A DNA stretch of 64,000 nt. Source: Symbiodinium sp. CCMP2592 (taxonomy: Eukaryota; Sar; Dinophyceae; Suessiales; Symbiodiniaceae). Each line of letters starts with the position of its first letter. Position 1 is the first letter of the stretch. Of this stretch, positions 31,253 through 42,412 are shown piece after piece. The notes under the pieces are model-generated. The model made no database searches. It saw nothing but the letters and a program-made list of their open reading frames with translations, and was not told the DNA's origin. Location of the stretch: the NCBI GenBank assembly GCA_905221615.1, contig CAJNDT010000313.1, positions 1 through 64,000 on the forward strand, written 5' to 3'. The position numbers were made by a program, and so were the translations under genes.

Positions 31253-32375
31253 CTAGCATCCTTTTTTGGCTCGGACAGTCAACTTGGCTTTCACGGCTGC
31301 CATTTGTTCTTCGAGATGAGTTGCTACTCGCCCGGACTCTCTCATGGTCTTGGAATATGATGAGATCGTGATCGGCCCGTCCTCATTCTCATCCTCGTAC
31401 TCGTGCCACGAGAGAAGGTGCTCAAGTCCCTGCTTCGATTTTGTTGCTTGTTGGACGATGCTCTTCCTTACAGCTGTGGGGTCTCACACAGGTTTCGGTG
31501 TTCGGGCACTGGGTTTACTTGCGAGAGAAAGCACAACACTTTGGTTACATGCGACTGTTGTTGAAGAGACTACTTTTACGAGTTAAAGTTTGTGCTTTAC
31601 TTGCGAAGACAAAGGTTGAAGCCTCCATGTATTTACTTACGAGTTAAATTGGTGACTTTACTTGCGAGGATAAAAAAGTTGAAGCTTTTGGCAAGGTTGT
31701 TTCAGGAATACAAAACCAGTCCAAGTCGCACACTCTGGTACATGTCCTTGTCCTGCTTCTCATCCACGGAAGCAACCAACTTTCTGCCCTCGACAAGGAT
31801 CTTATTGTAGGCCGCGATCGCCTTTGTAAGCTGCCCATCTGCTGCCTTCCACAGCTTCTCCGTCATGTTCCTGCTGGCGGCCACGGTACCATCGCAGATT
31901 GCGAGCTGCTCTGAGTCATTTGTCAGAGCTCTCTGGGGCTTTGCTTTGCCCTCGCTCTTCTCCTCAAACAAACCAATCCTCCAATCCTTGGACTGCTTCT
32001 CGAAGAACTTGGCCTCGCCATCCTTCGCTTTGGCATCGGAGCCCATGGAAAACTTCTTCTCCTTCCCTGAAGTGGAGTTGTGCACATCCTCGGACCACAT
32101 GTAACGATCGGGTCCGTTCTTGGAACGGACAGCGATGATCTCGCCACTCTCGAGTGCGGCTTCGAACTGCTCATTGCTAAGATTGAATTTCCCCTGAAGC
32201 AAGATTTTGCCCAGGGTTTTCTTCTTGTTGGTCGCCTCGGACTTCGTGTAGTTCTCCTCGCTCCACCCACAGAAGAAAAGACAAGCCGAAGGGGTTTAGG
32301 GTTCAAGCTTAAGGGTTTGAGGCTTGAAGGTTTTAGGGTTCAGGGCTTCGTCGTTTGAGGCTTTGGGGTTTGGGG

Positions 32376-32420
<45 letters not shown>

Positions 32421-33729
32421 TGCACAGGTTCAGGGTTTAAGGTTTGGGGTGCACGAAGGGTTGTGGTCATCATTATTATACGTATAGTATAGCAATTATA
32501 TATAATATATATTGTATGGGAATGCATTTATAGAGTGTTTTTAGATATGCATATATGGTATAATAAAAATAAATGTAGTAGAGCCCTCTATAAACAGTTA
32601 GAACTACAAAACAAAAGCCGGTGGGGTCCAGAGTTCAAGGTGTATGGGGTTGAAGGTTTTAAATTTTCTAAAGGTGTAAGGCTTATGCAGGCTTTAGGGT
32701 TCATGGCTTCGTAGTTTACATATAAGGTTTAAGGGTTGTGGTGTATTAGGGTTTCAAGGTTTTGCTCATTGTAAAACTATAGCTATAAGCTGGACCTATA
32801 TATACTATAGATACTTTATACACTCCCCGACTTCGCCTTCGGCTTCGAAGTGCCTCTCCACTTAAGGAAGCGAGCACACCTTGAAATCACCCCCGATACC
32901 CATCTTTTCGTCGTCACCTGCATGGAGTGGAACATTGGTTTGGCAAAGTTGAGAACCAGGCTGGTGTCAACACCGGATCGTCGGTCGATAGCATTGTTGA
33001 TAAGCTCCCGCTGTCTCTGCCGCTTGCCCGTTTTCATCTTCTGGGACTTCTCCCATGCATCTTCGAGCCATTCTGGCAATGACCCGTCCTTTAGCAGGCT
33101 CATGAACTTGTGCTGCTTGCTGCGGTCCATCTTCCCCGAGTCCTTCGCCGGGTCTTCCATGGCCAGCACCTCGTCGTCTGTGGGTGTCTCCTCCTCTGGC
33201 TGCTCTTCGGCGGCATCCTCCACCTCCTCGAATCCATCAGCCCAGTTGTCCTCCAGCTTCCGCTTCTTGTTGTTGTCATTCTGCTTGGGAGTGTTTTTGC
33301 TGCTGCTGCTGCTACTGGGCTTGCTTCCTTTCTCTTGCTCCTTGCCCTTGTTCTCCTTCTTGTTCTCGTTCTTGTTCTTCTTCTCCTTGGCTGGGGCCTT
33401 TGCTTCGGCCTTTGCTTTGCCCTTTGCTTTGGCCTTTGGGGTGCTCTTTGGGTTGGCCTTCGGAGTGGGCTTTTGATTGGGCTTGCTCTTTGCTGCTGTT
33501 GCTTTCGTTGTTCCTTCTGCTGCAGGCTTTTTCAAAATCCCGGTCCCGGGCTCTTTCTTTATCGTGATCTTCGCCGCCGGCTTCTTCATGGGCACCTCCT
33601 GCTCTTCTTCTTCTGCCTGCTCGTCCTGGGGCTCTTCCTCGGCCTTCGTATACATATATATATAACACTCTGGTTTTACAAAACACAAAAACCAAAAAGC
33701 GCCTCCGGAGCTTGGCTGTCTTCAGCCAT
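31253..33729 (-). CDS. Gene B: Lys/Ala/Pro-rich protein, 4 exons, unknown function
   Basis: Inferred exons are 33729-33703 (MAEDSQAPE), 33643-32918, 32256-31734 and 31473-31253, joining in frame to 498 codons. Exon 2 begins with acidic repeats, then many KPAA/KPK units with poly-Ser and KKRKLE (probable nuclear signal). It ends in HKFMSLLKDGSLPEWLEDAW and MKTGKRQRQRELINNAIDR. Exon 3 contains TLGKILLQGKFNLSNEQF and a helical tail. Exon 4 ends in ATHLEEQMAAVKAKL and a stop. Intron 1 is only 59 nt and uses a GC donor (GAG|GCGCTT); intron 2 is GT-AG, and intron 3 is read as GTGTGC...CACAG. The LLKDG...TGKR module recurs, to my knowledge, in many dinoflagellate predicted proteins. Coding looks intact. 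The exon 3 start is the least certain junction. Confidence 0.6.
32377..32418. repeat. (TA)n microsatellite
   Basis: Uninterrupted TATATA tract inside gene B intron 2, next to GGGTTCAGGG/GGGTTTAAGG words. Similar short (TA)n runs lie at about 29,446, 41,861 and 59,898. Confidence 0.9.
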
Positions 33730-34704
33730 CGCAGGGAAAACACGAACAGTAAAGATGATATACTGTCCTCACAAAAAAGGCACCCCTCGCTGAAGTGCTC
33801 ACAGCTGCAGATAGAAGTAAACATAATTGTCATCGCAGTGTAAGTTCTCTCTGACATGCAGACAACACCGAATGTGTTTCGTCACAGTCATAGTATAGCT
33901 TGAATCACACAAGTATATATAATTTTCTCGCCAGCTCTGGTGTAAAGACACATGCAAGCTTCTGTGTGGGGTCTGGCACACAGGTTTGAGGTTGAAGGGT
34001 TTCGGGGTTCTGTATATAAGGTATATAGTTTAGGGTTCAGGGTTTATATGACATCAGTTGTTGGGTTCTCGGGCTTTTATAGGCAGTCTCCTGGAGTCGG
34101 CCCGGCTCATTGTTTTGCTTCACACTTGCAGGCACGATAAAGTATAGAAGTTACTGCTGTGCAGAAAAACAGCTGCTCTTATATCTAGCTCCGTCTGCAA
34201 AAGCAACGAGACAATTTAATTATGTACATGCACTTCTGTACAACGTGCTGGCAAGTCGTAGCTCACTGGTCTTGCTGCTCAGCTGCTGCTTCGCTCCACC
34301 AGACCCAGTACCAGACCCTTGGGGATTATGTATAATATTCAAAAGCCAAATTACTCTCCTAAACAAAACCTATACAATAGATCTAATGCAACCAAGTTGC
34401 TGTCGTCCATGATGGACACAGGTCCGCCAAGCCCATTTCCACACTCGTCTGGGCGACCGGCTCCGGCTTCGGCTTCGGCTCCTGTCTTCCTGGAACACGA
34501 GAATATAGCTATTCCTTTTCTGCATTCAGAAAAGTGACTATGTGGTTCGTCGGAAAAACAAAAGAACAACACAGGTCTCCTGTCGTGGCATCTTCGAAGA
34601 GAGGCTTTGTTCTGTCTAGTCAGGGAGGGAGAAGGACAGACTTTTTTGGAGCCGAAAAGCTATACAATATACGATTGATCCTCGCAGAGCACCGTATATA
34701 GTGT
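33730..34704. other. Gene C-gene B intergenic, left part
   Basis: No gene seen. Contains GGGTTTAGGG-like words around 34,000-34,050. The promoter of gene B would be expected just upstream of 33,729, but no element is recognisable. Confidence 0.4.
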
Positions 34705-35010
34705 TGGATGTGGGGCGGTGGGTTGGGGGGGGTGGGGGTGGGGGGTGTGGGGGTGGGGGGTGGGGGGTGGGGGTGGGGGTGGGGGGTGGGGGGTGTGGGG
34801 GTGGGGGGTGGGAGATGGGGGGTGGGGGGTGTGAGTGTGGGGGGTGGGGGGTGTGGGGAGTGTGGTGGGGGGTGGGGGGTGGGTGGGTGGTTGGGTGGGG
34901 GGTGGGGGGTGGGTGGGTGGTTGGGGGGTGGGGGGTGGGGGATGGGGGTGGGGGGTGGGGTGGTGGGTGGGTGGGGGGGAGGTGGGGGCTGGTGGGGTGG
35001 GCTGGGGAGT
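34705..35010 (+). repeat. G-rich GGGGTG/GGGGGT low-complexity tract
   Basis: About 300 nt of almost pure G and T on the plus strand, built from GGGGTGT, GGGTGGG and GGGGGTGG units. Many runs of four or more G make it strongly prone to G-quadruplex formation. Open frames encode only Gly/Val/Trp strings and are not genes. Confidence 0.9.
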
Positions 35011-35025
35011 TTGTCAATGGATTTT

Positions 35026-35287
35026 AAGCAGATTTTACAAAAAAATCAACAGGTTTTCCAAAAAATCTCGATGCAGTTTCGATGCAGTTTGTATGCAGTT
35101 TCGATGCTGTTTCGATGCGGTTTTAAAACTACATACAAACTGCATCGCGAAATGCTGTAAAAGCTATGCAGTTTGTATGTAGTTTTAAAACCGCATCGAA
35201 ACAGCATCGAAACTGCATATAAACTGCATCGAAACTGCATCGAGATTTTTTGGAAAACCTCTTGATTTTTTTGTAAAATCTGCTGAA
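35026..35287. repeat. Large near-perfect palindrome (arms about 120 bp)
   Basis: The left arm (35026-35145) and right arm (35166-35287) are reverse complements with only a few mismatches, around a 20-nt loop (35146-35165). The arms are built from CGATGCAGTTT-type units and end in TTTTAAAACTACATACAAAC next to the loop. The transcript of either strand could form a long hairpin. No protein is encoded. Confidence 0.9.
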
Positions 35288-36235
35288 ATTTTTGTAAAAT
35301 CTATGGAAAATTTGGGGGAGATTGTTGCAAAACCTGCCCACCGGTGCCTTTCCGGTGTGTTGTTCGAGTCTCGCATGTAAGGTCTAAGCCGCATCTCATC
35401 GGATCCCCACAAGTGGTTTCCCAGCTTCAAGCGCTACGCTTCGTGTGTGGGGACCGGCACACTGTGTGTCTAAACCCGAAACCCTAAACCCCTAAACCCC
35501 GAGACCCCTGAGCCCCTAAGCCCTCTCTCTATATATAGATGCATGAATACAGGTTCTGCAATCTACATGTTCGGTTTGGGGATTCAGGGCTTCATGTGTG
35601 GTGTATGCAGTATCTTCATAAATGGTTTAGGGTTCGGGCCGGGCTGTTTTTTGTCCTATCGTGTGACTTGATAGGCCCTTCAAGCAACCCAGGCATGTTC
35701 ACATGTGTTCTCTATACACTCTATAGACATGTGCACGTGTGTATGTAGCCACCACCACAATCTCTGCGACTACAACTCTTTCCAATCGCCCGCTTCACTT
35801 GCTTGTCGGAGTCTCGCACAGCTTCGCAATTATCCGGATGTGCAGACGACCTTCTGAGGATCCTCGAGGTTTTGTTGCCTGGGCACATATAATGTAGTGT
35901 GGTGTAAGTTCGACTATGTATATACATATATGTATATATAGATATATGTATAAAGAAACATATACATATACATATGCACACATACGTGCTTATTTGTAGA
36001 CTATGCATCTACAATTTTATACTACATCCATGGGGTCGCTGCACATTGTGCTTAATTGTGAGAAAAATGAGTGGCTCGGCCTGTCTCATCGTCTCTCGTG
36101 CAGCACTGTGCTGTTGCCATCGCCGTTACTGTTGTGTAAAGCTTTATCCCTCTAGACTATATGCTATAGACACACAAACAGCACAGGGGTTTAAGGGTTT
36201 AGGGTTTTAAGGGTTTATAGGGCACTGCATTATAT
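35288..36235. other. Gene C-gene B intergenic, right part
   Basis: No gene seen. AACCCTAAACCCC words at 35,475-35,515 and TTTAGGGTTT at 36,185-36,225. TA-rich microsatellite-like DNA at about 35,915-35,970. Confidence 0.4.
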
Positions 36236-38860
36236 TCAACGGCGGTAGTAACGACGATGGTATCGGCCGCGACTGTCGCCTCTGTACCTGCGGTAGCTAC
36301 GGCTGTCACTCCTGTGCCGACGACCGTAGCTACGGCTGCGACCATGGTAGCTCCTTCGCCTTTGGCTCCGGTAGCTACGAGCACGACTCCTACTGGCCCG
36401 CCTAGAGTAGCTACGAGCCCGCCTAGAGTAGCTACGAGCCCGCCCCGAGCTACGAGCCCGCCCCGAGCTACGAGCCCGCCCCGAGCTCCGAGCCCTGTTC
36501 TCTTCAACATCTTCACCTTCACCCTCGGAAGTCGGGCTGGGCTCCTTTGGGGGTGGGGTCGGCTCCTTTTTTGCCTTCTTGGCTTTGGGCTCTTTTTTCT
36601 TTTTTTTCTTCTTCTTCTTCTCTTTCTCTTCTTCATCTACACTGCTGGGCGGCTCATTGGCTTGCTCAGCTTCGATCTGCCGCTTCAGCCGCGGGTCCAC
36701 GGGCGGCTCCACGGCCGGGGCCACGGCCGGGGCCACTTTCCTCGCAGACGGCTTCGGCTTGGCGATCGGCGGCTCCGGTGGGAAGCCAGTGCCAAACTCT
36801 TCCTCGGTTTTGTGTTGTCTATATATCGAAGAAACACACACTCTTCTTCTTCGCAAGTAAAAATACACACAGACTCGGGCAGAAATTAGGGTTGACAAAA
36901 AAGTCTACACTCCTAAACATAAGGCTGTGGGCTCATAGAACACTTTATTTTTGAGAGAAACCCTAAAAACCCTAAACCCTAAACCGGCTCTATTGGTTTG
37001 GTGCCGGTTTATAAAGCGGCTTTTTTGAGGTTGCTGCTATCGCAGAAAAAGGCTCTGGAATTGGTCCCGTGTAAGCGTCGCCAGAGTGAAGAAGAGCCCA
37101 GTCATATTGCTCTTGGGCCTGTGGGGATAGAGCTTGGAGTTGGGAGGATTCACTGGATATAGCTTTTGGTTTCAAAAACCACAAAGTTTGGGTGGGAATC
37201 GTTGTCTGGGTTTAGGGTTAGGGTTTAGGTTTTAGGGGTTTAGGGTTCAAGGTTTAGGGTTGAAGGTTCTGGAAAAGTAAGGTTTTTATAGGGCCACAGC
37301 CAACCGAGCAGCCGTCATCTCATTCCAGGGCTTAACGTCGACGACGGGGGCTTTCTCGGCCACAGCTTCCTTTCACTATATATATAGTATATATAAGCAA
37401 CCGAAGCAACCGTTTGCTGTGTATAGGTTTGTGGAGTTCCGATTTAGGGCCTTCTTTTACTTGCAGGGTGATGGCTTAAATGATTCGGCCCGGGTACTGC
37501 ACCGTCATCCACCACCGAGTTTGGTCCAGCCGGCTCCAGCGGCAGCTGCTTGTTGTCCTTTTTTGTGGGAGCTCTACTTCATTGTGTGGCTCTGGAGTTT
37601 GTTCTTCTTCTCACAAGTAAGGGTACACACACCCACAGGCCTCGGTCTTGGTGTTCGAATCGAAGGCTCCTTCTGCAAGCGGGGCAGCAGCATCCTCCTG
37701 GGGCTGGTGTTGTCGTCGGAATATGAAACTATGAATCTTTTAGGGCGGGTCGTTTGGGGTTCTCACATGATGCCATATAGCATTCTTAGATTTGGCCCCC
37801 CTAGCTGCCCTATAGCTCTTTGTACACATGTTGATTATATATACATATATATAAAAACACATGCAGATATGTGTAACAAAACATGTTGTTGAACTATGCA
37901 ATGCAAGATTCTTTGGGTCGTGGACCACCATGTACCCAGAGCTCCCAGGCTTGCGGCTTCACCGTCTCCAAACCGTAAAGTTGCTCAGGTGGAACCTTTG
38001 GGTGTGGTGGTGCAAGGTGTTGCGGCGGTGGGTACGGGGGCTGGGTCGGCATTGCTTTGGCTTTTGGTGGGAGTGCTGGTTCTGGGACATTGGGCTCTGG
38101 TGGGCTTTGGGATGGCGGTGGTGCCTGGCCCAGTGGAGGGGGGGTGGGCGGAGGGCCTTTCCAAGGCGGCTGTTCTGGTGGTGGTGCCCACTTGCCCCAC
38201 GACTCGTCTTCCTTCGAAGCTTTCGAAGGGGGCGGCTTCGCCAGCTCTGCCACCAGGTACTTGTTCGTCGCCATTTTCCCATGCCATTGCCCGTCGAGCG
38301 AAGCCCGGGCAAGCTGAGCGGCATCTGGCGAGTCCTTTGGTTTAGGGTTTGGGGGTTAGGGGTTTGGGGTTGATAGGGTTTAGGGTTTAGGGTTTATATA
38401 GGGGTCGCAAGTAATATAAAAAAACCAAGTTGCGAACTCCAAGAAGATGCTGCAGTGATCTGGCCGCTGCAGCTTCTTCTCCCAGTACCGTTCCCTCACC
38501 ACCTGGATGTTCCGGCAATCCAGCACCCCAAGCTCTTCGATCGCCGCCCGGATCGCCTCGGCTCTCTCTCATGTAACTACATATATGTATGCCTGTCTAT
38601 ATGTGTACCAACCTCACCCTTTGTATATATGTGTAGATATAAGCATATATAATTAGACACAAAAGAAAAGTAATGAGTGTCAGATTGTGGCCAATAGACG
38701 TGTATTGAGTTTATCTATATCTACATCTTGTGTACATATAAAGTATATATGTTAAACCCTAAACCCTAAACCCAAAGCTACTTTTCTTTCGAGTGGCCCA
38801 CTTCGTCGCACTGTACGTGACATTCTTCACGTAGACACGGTAGCAGTCGACAGTTGCCAT
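36236..38860 (-). CDS. Gene C: multi-exon protein with C-terminal RS-rich domain
   Basis: Exon 1 is 38860-38782 (MATVDCYRVYVKNVTYSATK). Exon 2 is 38561-38426 (ELGVLDCRNIQVVRERYW, RPDHCSIFLEFATW). A Pro-rich exon at about 38330-37936 carries WHGKMATNKYLVAELAK. Exon 37697-37641 (EDAAAPLAEGAF) fits between a CAG acceptor and a GC donor. Further small exons lie near 37.5, 37.33 and 37.06 kb. The last exon, about 36830-36236, runs from EEEFGTGFPPEPP through a Lys-rich acidic tract to RARSSGRARSYSRR repeats and the stop. The RS/Tyr-Arg tail resembles splicing-factor-type RNA-binding tails. Function is unknown. Several junctions, notably exon 2 to exon 3, could not be resolved in phase. Confidence 0.5.
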
Positions 38861-40202
38861 GGCCGCGAAGCAAAACTTGCTATATATGTTAGAACACCCA
38901 AAGTGAACAGCCTTTATTCTTTGTGGATAAAAATGTGCCTAGAGCCTAGCCCCGGCGCCGAAAGCCTGACACCCGAAACTCGGTAATGGCTTTGGGTTGT
39001 ATGCTTTAAAAGTCCAGAGCATCTATGCGAAGCTATCTACAATCCAAACCTTCTACAAATACTGTGAGGATAAGCCGCATCGGCACATGGTGGTGACATC
39101 GTGTCGAACACATCGTGTGTAGGAGATACTACGTCGCAAAACTAGAGTCTCTCCTGCTGTAAAGGAAACAGCGACCACGGCCACAAGTTTCGGCTCCAAC
39201 ATCATCTCGCAAAAAAGCCTCGATAAACCTCTTCAGCCGGCATTCTCTGCACTCAAGCAATTCCAACTCGAAAGTGTTAGACATTGGAGAATGTTTTTTT
39301 GGGGGCTCACAAGGAATCCGGGCTGTCGGTTTGCGGTTTAAGTTTGGGGAGTCGGGTTTGGGGTTTCGGGTTTTGGGGTTTATATAGGGTTTATGGGTTT
39401 AAAATTAGTTTTGGGTTTTAGGGCTTAGTGAGGGTTGAGGGTTTTTGTGAAATACTGCTTTAAAGGCAAGACACACTCGCAGGTAGATCTCGCAAGTAAC
39501 ACAAAGCTCCCCATCGCATGTAAAGCTGCACAAGGAAAATCTCGCAAGTAACACAAAGCTCCCCATCGCATGTAAAGGTGCACACAAGGAAAATCTCGCA
39601 AGTAATATACAAAGCTCCCCATCGCATGTAAAGGTGCACACAAGGAAAATCTCGCAAGTAATATACAAAGCTCCTCACATCGCATGTAAAAGGAAACACT
39701 CGCACAGGTAAAAAGCAGAACTCATCGCAAGTACATATACAAAAATCACCGTCGCAAGTAAACCTGCTTTGAGGCTTTAGGCTATTGGTGGTTTCGGGGT
39801 TACAAAGGCTTATATATACAGTATATGATAGGGATCAAATACATATATCACACAGAACAGGAAGCACTCAACCTCACACACACACACAAATGCAAGAAAC
39901 ATTTTTTCTCGCAGTCATTGCCCCTCTGCTGCCGGAAGGTTCACCCTTTTTGTGCTTCTCACTAAAAGGGCCAAAGATGCATTATGCTAGATGGCATTGT
40001 GGCAGATGTAGTGCTCTACATGTAAACGAAAGACATATAGAAACACACCGTGACTAGCACCCATGGGTTTTCTCAGAGTTGTGGGAAAACAAACCACGTT
40101 TATATACAACATATATATGCTTGAAACTCAGATTGTTATATAGTCTACAAAGTTCAGAAAACCCAGGGTGCACATCATCCCGCACTGAACACATTTTGGT
40201 TT
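38861..40202. other. Gene D-gene C intergenic region with tandem repeats
   Basis: No coding sequence recognised. It has GGGTTTGGGG/TTTAGGG words at 39,330-39,420 and a tandem array at 39,489-39,770, listed separately. ORFs over the array only translate the repeat. Confidence 0.45.
39489..39770. repeat. Tandem array of about 54-bp units with CTCGCAAGTAA motif
   Basis: Units of 50-56 bp start at about 39,489, 39,541, 39,595 and 39,651. Each has CTCGCAAGTAA, then CCCATCGCATGTAAA, then CACAAGGAAAAT. Degenerate half-units follow to 39,770. The spacer-like parts are the same in each unit, so this is a minisatellite and not a CRISPR array. The motif recurs around 41,890-42,020 and, in the other orientation, in gene B intron 3. 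Confidence 0.85.
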
Positions 40203-41689
40203 TCAAACCCCCAGCGACTTCATGACGTCCTGTCGCAGCTTGTAGAGCTCCAAGAGCGGGATGCCCTGCTCGACATAGGGAATCATCTTCTCGATCACCT
40301 CATGATGCTTCGGACAGCAACTGGAAATGATGCTCCTCAGCTTGCCGCCGTTATCGTAGTTGCGGATGTAGGATTTCTCAGAGTAGAACTCTACCTTGCA
40401 AGATCCGTACTTTTCGGCGGACAGCCATTTGTTAGACGGCGAAGTCGCCGCCGCCGGCTTCGGCTTCGCCGCCAGCTTCGCCACCTTCGTCTTCGCCGCC
40501 GACTTCGCCTTCGCTGTGGCTTTGGGCTTGGGGCTCTTCTCTTTCGGCTTGCCGGTGGCTTTGGGCTTCGAAGCACCCTTCTTTTTGGCCACAGCCACAG
40601 ACACCGGCGGCATGAAAGCCATGGCATTTTTGAGGATGTCCAAGTCGCACTCATCCGTGGAAGAGATCACTTCCACATCCTTGGCCGGCTCAGCCCCGGC
40701 ACCAGTCTTGATCTTTGCCTTTCCTGCCTTTTTGTTCTTTGCCTTTGTGGCCTTCTTCTTCAGGGTGCCCTTCTTCATAACGATCTTCTTCGGCTTGCTG
40801 CTCTTATGGATGTGCACAAACTTCTCCGCAAACTTCTTCGGCTCGCTGCTCTTCAAGGTGTCCGGAAACTTGGTCGGGCTGCTGTTCTTAAAGATTTCCG
40901 GCAACTCCGGGAACTCAGCATCCTGCAAAGGAGTAGGCTTCTCGTCACACCGAAAGGGAACAGGCTTCTCATCCTCCTTCACGGGAACAAGGGCCGTGCT
41001 GGGGGAATCAAGAGGCTTCGGGGCAAACTCCTGCACCTGCACCCTTTCCAGGCAAAGGTCAAGCTTCCTGATTGTATGTTTGCACAGACTTAGATAAAAA
41101 AGTTTGCAACACTTTTCTTTCTTCCGTCACACGAATTATATATATACAGCGAAAAAACACGAAAGACATATGTGCAGCCACGGCACACTTGATCCTCGTG
41201 CGACAGGGACCTGTAGACTTTCCGCTTGAAGCTCTCCTTCTGCTTCATCGCACGGAGGTGGCTAAGAAGAAGACGGATGGCGGTGTCCATCTTGTCCACA
41301 AGGTCCTCTGCCTTGTAGTCTTTGTGGCCTTCGAGCTGCAGGTTCTTTTGCTCGTGAAGGATCCAAAAGCTTCGGGTAACCCGCTGCGACAACAACTTCG
41401 TGTTCGGGGCGAGGCGAAGAAGGTCAAACAGCAGCCCAGCTGTCTTTGCCAACCACGGACCGTGGACGGCAGTGTGCCAAGTGTAGCTTATTGGCCCGCC
41501 CGGAGGGGGGCACAGTAAAGGCCACAGGTCCTTCGTCTTCTTGAACTCGAGAAAGCCCAACACCACCTTCGCCAGCTCCGTTGCTGTAATAAGCGGATCG
41601 GCAACCACTCGGTCCTTGGCATTTTTGCCCGTTGCAGCGGAAGCGCCCTCCGCCAGCTTGACCGAAGCTGCAGCTGCTAAGGAAGCCAT
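40203..41689 (-). CDS. Gene D: two-exon Lys-rich protein, unknown function
   Basis: Exon 1 is 41689-41189 (167 codons, MASLAAAASVKLAEGAS...SLSHEDQ) and exon 2 is about 41063-40203, giving 453 codons. Donor CAA|GTGTGC, acceptor GGAAG|CTTGAC. Exon 1 contains a compact helical domain (ITATELAKVVLGFLEFKKT, TRSFWILHEQKNLQLEGHK). It resembles N-terminal modules that regulate transcript elongation (a TFIIS N-like look), but I cannot defend that. Exon 2 has an acidic start, a long Lys/Ala/Pro tract, and an end module KVEFYSEKSYIRNYDNGGK...LLELYKLRQDVMKSL, a pattern repeated in dinoflagellate proteins. It is the gene closest to the right TIR and looks intact. Confidence 0.6.
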
Positions 41690-42412
41690 GCTCGCAAGAC
41701 TGTATATACTGTGTATGTATAGGATTTATGATTTCTCAAAAAAATGGAATGCATTTGTCTCTGTCTCCATCCAGCCTCGCACTTACCTCTGGGTCTCGTC
41801 TGGACCAAACACACAGCTGCAACGTCCGAAAATTTTTCTCACTCTCGGATCTCAGAAAAGTATATATATATATATATATATAAGTAGATCTCTCGCATGT
41901 AACCTACAAGAGTCTCGCACAGGTAAAGGTGGACTCCTCGCAGGTATAAACTATATTGTGATGACTCTCGCAAATGTACATGTACCGATTTCTCGCATGT
42001 AAAAAGCACACATCGCAAGCAATCCGCCGGCTCGACCCAGCACAGAATCAAACCGAGCTGCGATTTCAACATGGAAAACCATGGCTTAACAAGTATGCTT
42101 GCAACACAATTCTCATAATTTTATCTTCACACCTGACCATGCCGCACTGTACAGTCGCAGGAAAATCTCATGCAATCAACAAGCAGAACCATGATAAAAG
42201 AAACAAAACCAACCAAAATTAGCTTGCATTTCACTTCTTCAAATTCGGGAATGTGTAACCTAAAAACATGTATTTTGCAGTGTAAAAAAATTTACATTGC
42301 AGTGTAAATTTTTTACTATACAAAGTAAATTAATTTACACTTTTTTTTTACGTAAATTTTTTCGTAAATTTGAAGTGTAAACCAAGCTTTGTTTAGTAAA
42401 TTGCTCGCCACC
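41690..42412. other. Right subterminal region of the TIR element
   Basis: Non-coding. It has (TA)n at 41,861-41,882 and several copies of CTCGCATGTAA/CTCGCAAATGTA words at 41,888-42,020. Dense GTAAATTTACACT-type words lie at 42,285-42,395, like those at the left end. A promoter for gene D is expected here. Confidence 0.5.

Noticed and set aside
34616..35182. Several Gly/Val/Trp and Pro/His/Thr frames of 100-150 codons
   Set aside because: Products of the GGGGTG repeat read on both strands.
39489..39770. Regular repeats resembling a CRISPR array
   Set aside because: The intervening sequences are the same in every unit, the period drifts (50-56 bp) and the setting is eukaryotic, with introns. 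It is a minisatellite.
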